A DNA stretch of 64,000 nt, taken from assembly GCA_030267565.1 (NCBI GenBank), contig BRXU01000017.1, positions 1,644,501 to 1,708,500 on the forward strand. The letters are read 5' to 3'. Position 1 is the first letter of the stretch; every line of letters starts with the position of its first letter. Below, one piece after another: positions 59,201 to 64,000 of this stretch. The notes under the pieces were generated by a model. It saw only the letters and a list, made by a program, of their open reading frames with translations, searched no databases and was not told where the DNA came from. A program made the position numbers and the translations under genes. The DNA is from Pleodorina starrii (taxonomy: Eukaryota; Chlorophyta; Chlorophyceae; Chlamydomonadales; Volvocaceae).

Positions 59201-61049
59201 CGGGGGAGGGGAGAGGAGAGGAGAGGAGTGGGGGCGCGTGGGTACGCGTGTGTTTTGGGGGAGGGCCGGGGGGCGGAAGGGTCGAGGCGCGGATCCCATT
59301 TGGCAACTGACGGACCTCACCTCACCTCACCGGGGAGCACGTGACGGACCTCACCGCCTGATCCCTTCCCCCAGCCTTAGCCTTAGGCTTCAGCCCACCC
59401 ACCCACCCACTTCCCACCCACCTGCGCGGGTGTGGGCATGGCAGTGAGGCGGCCGCCTTCGGAGCCCGCCGCAAGCGCCGCAATTCCCGAGTCCGTCTCT
59501 GGCAGCAGCATCTCCGCCTGGGGGGAGCGGGAGGGGGTCAGGGGGAGGTGGGAAACACGAATCCGGGGAGGAGACATGGTGGGGAAGGGTTCAACTCGAA
59601 CAGCATGCAGCAGTCATGGACGGACCGGCCAAGGTCCCAATCTAACCCCGTTCGTTATCGCGATCGCGACCAAGACAAGGTTGGGGTCCAGCCGGCTGCT
59701 GGGTCAGGTGCAGGGGCAGGGACAGGCGACGAAGTAGCCGAGCTGGCCGACTGGCTGACTGGCGCCAACAGGTCCGTTGGGGGCTCGGGTGGGTGGGTGA
59801 TGGAGTGATGGCTTCTCTCGGCGGTTTCTTACCCCTCCCTCAAGGGAAAGGGGAAAGGGGAGTGGAAAACATGTAACACCGCGCGAAACCCGGCACATGC
59901 ACAAACCACACAGCCCCTCCGCAGCCACGCACCTCCAGCGCCGCCTCCAGACCCGCCTGCTCCCGCCGCAATGACTCCAGGGTGGCCCCCAAATCCAGAT
60001 CCGGAGGCAGCGTGGCGGGGCCCGCGCCGCCGCTCTTGGCGCCGGCGCCGCCGGTGGCGGTGCCGCCGCCGCCCGCCCCACCACCGCCCATCGCCGGCGC
60101 CGCGCCGGGGCAGCCGGCGGCCTCAGGGGCGTTGTCGGCGCCGGCGACGGATTGCTGCGGCTGCGATGCGGTCGGATGGTCGTCTTGGTCCTGCTGCAGG
60201 TGCTGCTGCTGCTGGGCGCCCGGCGGCGGCAGGGACATTTCCGATAGGTATTGGGGCTGCGGCATCGGCTCGTCAAGCACCGCTGCAGCGGCCGCTGGCG
60301 CGTCCGTCGCCGTCTGTTCTTGTTGCTGGGTCTGCTGGTCGCCGTTGGGCAGAGAAGGCTGTTGGTCCTCCGGAATGCGCTGACGCTTTGCGGTGGGCTG
60401 GAGGTCGGGGGAGAGCACTTGATCAAGCGCGGAAGCCGGGGCAGAACCAGCAACCGCCGGTAGCTGTGCGCCTGCATCTTCGCCGGGGCTGCTGACGAAG
60501 CCAGGCGCGAGGTTGGGTCCCGCATCGGAAGACATTTCGACGTCCGCGGTGACAGCGTCACACAAGTCCGTGGCAGGCGGGCCATCCTTGCAACTTGAAG
60601 GCGCATTTTGTTGACAAGGTTGCTGGGCAGAGGTCGAGACGCCCGCGCAGTTTCCCGTCGCGGCGCGATGTCCGCAACCTGCGGGTCCGATGTCCTTGCG
60701 CTTTCGTTTCAGGCTTGCTGGCACCTGCAGACGGTTATTCCATAGCCACCGCATAATTAAACCCTTACATCCGAAGAACTTGTTCGTCTCAAGGCTCGGC
60801 GTGAAGGCCGGGTTTAAACTTGGCGGAGCAGCAGCGCCCGGCGAAGCCCAAAAAGCTCACTTCCTCGCCCATTACTTCCACATCAGAATCGGTATCTGGT
60901 GCTGGCCGGATCGCTGCGTGCTGCGCGCCCTTGGTGTTGCCGACAGGGGAGAAAACCTCGCGGGCGGTCGTGCCAACCGCCGCTTGCTCTGCCTTCTTGA
61001 CGCTCCCACCACCACCGGTGGGCTTGAAGAATTTTGTTATCCCAGCCAT
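50277..61049 (-). CDS. FAS1: Chromatin assembly factor 1 large subunit (CHAF1A/FAS1)
   Basis: Twenty exons join in phase to 1,499 residues: 60861-61049, 59933-60724, 59422-59517, 59028-59187, 58491-58645, 57914-58134, 57516-57588, 57035-57157, 56479-56592, 55897-56228, 55383-55522, 54856-55048, 54535-54625, 54124-54181, 53733-53828, 52877-53407, 52444-52685, 51815-52136, 51317-51391, 50277-50773. CAF-1 deposits histones H3-H4 on newly replicated DNA. The N-terminus MAGITKFFKP is a PCNA-binding PIP box; a second PIP-like SIMQSFFKRP follows the KER region (residues about 563-641, Glu/Lys/Arg/Gln-rich helix). The CAF1A core reads RKLIAFPRKESARPPYYGSF, then SLDYEVASDEEWEEE, then acidic DDGFIVGDDHLSDDEG. 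A winged-helix segment follows (LMALAEFM.. IVDGFLATLPP.. KLREAIKRLGAW). Long Ala/Gln/Gly runs make it larger than plant FAS1. Exons 19-20 are the least certain; see 45138-49162 for a possible extension. Confidence 0.9.
51040..51270. repeat. Degenerate ACGTCA/CATGTC array inside a FAS1 intron
   Basis: About twenty ACGTC, ATGTC or GTCACGTC-like words occur in 230 bases, some in a 5-base rhythm (GTCAGGTCAGGTCAGG). They resemble bZIP half-sites but may be simple slippage products. Confidence 0.5.
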
Positions 61050-61404
61050 CCTGGTCTGCGTGGGCGCGCCTACCTAGTCTTGGCTACAAGAAAACCGCGC
61101 TACGAAGGGGACATGGCCTGAAGGCTGCCCTGCAGCTCTCGCTGAGCGTGTGCACCTAATTCTAAGTTCGTATGTGTCAAAAGCGCTGAAAGCACAAACG
61201 TTGTGCCCGGTGTGCCACGACCCGACGGGGCCGTTGTCGCGCCAAATTGTGTGCCGTACTCGTCGTGCTGCGAGTGCTCAGCACAGAGAGCTGAAGTGAA
61301 GTGAGAGCGCTGTGTATTGACCCACTCAGCTCAATTTCCCTTCTGTAGGTGCTTGAAACCTACTGATATACACAGATAACACAGCACACGTGTGCGGCAA
61401 GAAA
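61050..61404. promoter_or_regulatory. Divergent promoter between FAS1 and SFT2
   Basis: Only 355 bases separate the two start codons, so both promoters and 5' UTRs must share this space. No clear TATA box; GAAGTGAAGTGAGAG lies near 61292. Confidence 0.45.
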
Positions 61405-62150
61405 ATGTTGGATAAGTTCAAGGTCGCAGTGGGGCTGCAGGAGCAGGAGGAGAGAGGGCTCATTGGGCAGATCGATGAGGCCATGACCTTATCCTGGAAG
61501 AACCGCTTGATTGGCTTCGGCTGCTGCTTCGCCTTCGGGTGCTTGCTGACAATTATCTCGATTCCGATGCTCTGGACCGTGCAAATCACCAAATTTGCCA
61601 TCCTGTATTCCGTTGGTAGCGTTGTGAGTGTAATGAGCACGCTGTTCCTGATGGGGCCCATCAAACAGTGCCAGCGCATGTTCGAGGAGAAGCGCATCCT
61701 CGCAACGATTGTCTACATAGCAGCCATTGCCGGGACGTTGGCTGTCGCATTTACTACAGGCAACGCGGGCCTTTGCCTCATTATGCTTGTCATCCAGCTC
61801 CTGGCGCTTGTCTGGTAAGTCCCCGTCCCGGACGCCCGCGCATTCAGGCGACGGGTAAGCGCAGAGACGGCTCCGGATGCGGGCCACAGGTGTCAGGTTT
61901 TACCTCCTGCCTGGGCCACGCTGATTCCGGGGCAGCGCCTTCGTACACAATCGCTGGCTGCAGTACCCGCACCCCTTCCTGCGTCCGTGAGCTTCCCGTG
62001 ACGCACCGCACCGCACCGCACCGCACCGCGGACCCCCCCCATTCAATCCACCCGCACCCGCACCCACATTCCCAATCCTGCAGGTACTGCGTCACGTGGA
62101 TACCGGGAGGGCAGGCGGCCCTCAAGAGCATCATCTTCCGCAGCGGCTAG
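61405..62150 (+). CDS. SFT2: SFT2 family vesicle-transport protein
   Basis: Two exons, 61405-61814 and 62084-62150, join through a split Trp codon to 158 residues. The protein has a short cytosolic N-terminus (LDKFKVAVGLQEQEE), the family start SWKNRLIGFGCCFAFGCLL, and four membrane helices in two hairpins, with the conserved FLMGPIKQCQRMFEEKR loop between them and a short tail YCVTWIPGGQAALKS. SFT2 proteins are tetraspan Golgi membrane proteins that assist fusion of endosome-derived vesicles with the Golgi, partly redundant with GOT1. The ATG at 61405 starts directly at the family N-terminus. The gene is compact, unlike its neighbours, and has few low-complexity runs. Confidence 0.95.
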
Positions 62151-62372
62151 TGCAGCAGCAGCTGCAGCGGGGTAGGCAGCGCCAGGGGCGTTGGCGGAGG
62201 CAGCAGCGGCCGGGGCGGAGGCGGTGCAGCAGCAGCGGTGGTGGCGGAGGCTGCGGGAGCTACGGCGGGGTGTGTGGGGACCGCAACAGCGCCGGAAGCG
62301 GCAGTGGTTGGCGGCAGCGACAGCAGGTGACGTCAGCCGAGGGGCGCCGGCGTTGTGCCCACCCGGCGGCGT

Positions 62373-62377
62373 TGTAA
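62373..62377 (+). terminator. Poly(A) signal TGTAA of SFT2
   Basis: TGTAA lies about 225 bases after the SFT2 stop codon, a usual 3' UTR length. Confidence 0.65.
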
Positions 62378-64000
62378 CTTTGGGGGGACACGGCGGGGAT
62401 GGGGTTTCGTCGGTCGCGAGCGTCCGCAACTTGGCTGTTGCGCTGGGGGGTTGGAAGAGGCTGGCGACGTCGTCGTGCAGGGCAGCGCAGCGCAGGGTGG
62501 GGCAGGGCTGTCGAGAAGGAGCTGTGACGGGGTGACATGTTGACGGGGGCTGTTGGGGCGGGTGCGGATCTGCGGAGGCCCCGTTGGTAACCCGGAGGAG
62601 GAGGAGGAGGAGGAGCATCAGATGCGGCTCTGGCGGCCAAGGGGCTCGGCGAGGGCGGGAGGGAGGGAATAAGCCGGTAAGGGCGGGAATAAGGTGGTCG
62701 AGGCATCGCTGACGGAAGCGCCCGAGTGCCGCAGTCGTGTGGCCTGGGGTGGATGGGGCGGGTTGGGGCCCACCTTGAACTCCAACTCCAACTCGGAGAC
62801 GTGATCCAGTGCGGCGGGGGGAGCGTTGGAAGGCGAAGTGGGGTCCGCCTTTTAGCCTGCGTGCGATGATGGCCCGGGGGCAGCGGCGCTGCTCCTGGCA
62901 TTGCCTTTAACAGCAAACCAACAGGGCGCAGGGAGGAGGCTGGTGGCGGCTTCTCCGGCGCCTGCCTGTGCGCACACAGGCGCCGGGTGGGTAGTGTGAA
63001 GGTCCCGGGTGGGTGGGTGGGTGCGGCGAGGAGTGAGATCGTGGTGGCTGGTGGCGCAGGTGCGTCTGTGACCGCTTGTGGCTGGTGGAGAGCCATCCCT
63101 CGATTGGCTCCTCCTGGTGAAGGTACCGTGCGAAAATGGACGGTTGGCTACCGACCCGGTACTGTACCCGGGTGCGGTGCCTCGACTGTATTGGACTGGA
63201 TTTGAAACGGCAACGGGACCGGGGCCCGGGCCGGTGGGTCCGCGTCTCGTACCGCTATCGGGCAGGGCGCGTGTCGTCATGGCCTCGCGGTTGCTCGCGG
63301 CACCACCGGGTGGGTGGCCGCGCCGACACGGGCATGCTCCGTCCGGCCGGCCGGTGGGTGATCCTTCGGGGATGGGCCCTGAACTATGAAACAGCTCTCA
63401 TTCATTCATTCATCTTGCATTCGTCACTCCGCACTCCTCCAACCCCTCCTCAACGCAGGAGGACACTCTCGTAACCCTCAGTGTACAGTAGCTACAACAT
63501 CCCCGCACACACACACACCATGTAGCGTGGTAAAATGCACCGTTCCAAGTCCTCGCAATCTGCAATCTGCTGCAAACGTACCCTCGGCACGCAGGTGGGC
63601 GCACAGGCGCATGCGGTCCCATCAGCAGCCCGGCTCCCCAGCAACCCACATCGCCTCTACGACCCCACCTTCCCCTCTCCGTCCTTCCTCCCCTCCTCCC
63701 GCCCTCTTACATGAATGAATGGGTTTACAGCGCAACCCGAGGGCGAGCACCGCCGGTGCACCCTTTTGCTGGGACACCCCCCCCCCCCGGGGTCGGGGTC
63801 GGGGGCCCGACACCCAAACCGCGGGGCAGCAGCGGCCACTCGCTCTGGCACCCGGCGCGGGGCCACGCGGCGGGGCCTCGCTCCCTACCGGCAGTACAGT
63901 ATCTATCGACTCGGGACTCACAGGATGCATCATACGCCCACATCACTTCACATGGATCACATCACAGCGCATTCAGAGCTCCTTCAATCCTGGCGGAACC
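62378..64000. other. No supported gene
   Basis: The minus frame 62260-63096 is Pro/Arg-rich without domains, consistent with an antisense reading of GC-rich DNA. Short ATTC and GGGT runs occur near 63395-63420 and 63010-63030. Nothing else is recognised. Confidence 0.45.

Noticed and set aside
62260..63096. 278-codon minus-strand frame after SFT2
   Set aside because: It overlaps the SFT2 3' UTR and poly(A) signal and has only Pro/Arg-rich text.

Overview
The window looks like nuclear DNA of a volvocine or Chlamydomonas-like green alga. It is GC-rich. Genes are broken into many short exons by GT-AG introns. TGTAA, the usual algal poly(A) signal, follows several stop codons. Coding exons carry long Ala/Gly/Ser/Gln runs, and a beta-tubulin gene has introns after codon 8 and inside codons 57 and 132. 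All gene models below were assembled by hand from reading frame, splice dinucleotides and phase; exon coordinates are in the entries.

Bases 1-3304 (minus) hold the 5' part of a non-LTR retrotransposon polyprotein that runs off the window. It joins a multi-membrane-segment region, a Josephin-like cysteine protease and an apurinic-type endonuclease in one open frame. About 5.4 kb of gene-poor, repeat-bearing DNA follows. Then come a U-box protein (8752-10935, +), an aquaporin (11752-13418, -), a putative thylakoid-targeted protein (13974-17303, +), a DUF1997 protein with a very long low-complexity insertion (18079-22427, -), a mitochondrial FAHD1-like acylpyruvase (22787-25477, -) with a tRNA-Ser gene in one intron, and a TXNDC17-like thioredoxin-fold protein (26147-28683, +).

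After 3 kb with three strong inverted repeats comes beta-tubulin (31867-33785, +), followed by a METTL24/FkbM-type methyltransferase with a signal anchor (35942-37780, -). From 37.9 to 45.5 kb lies a repeat zone: two copies of a 1.4-kb segmental duplication, a 19-bp minisatellite, and a TIR-bounded element with 90-bp tandem repeats. One duplication copy carries the last exon of the next gene; the other is a displaced exon copy.

From 45138 to 61049 (minus) lies a very long coding region. Its 5' part is the large subunit of chromatin assembly factor 1 (FAS1/CHAF1A): PCNA-binding motif, KER segment, CAF1A acidic core and winged helix. Its 3' part encodes an alpha-helical Ala/Leu-rich protein that may be a separate gene or a C-terminal fusion. 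A short divergent promoter separates FAS1 from an SFT2 vesicle-transport gene (61405-62150, +). The last 1.6 kb has no gene I can support. The genes are unrelated housekeeping genes in divergent and convergent pairs, with no operon logic.
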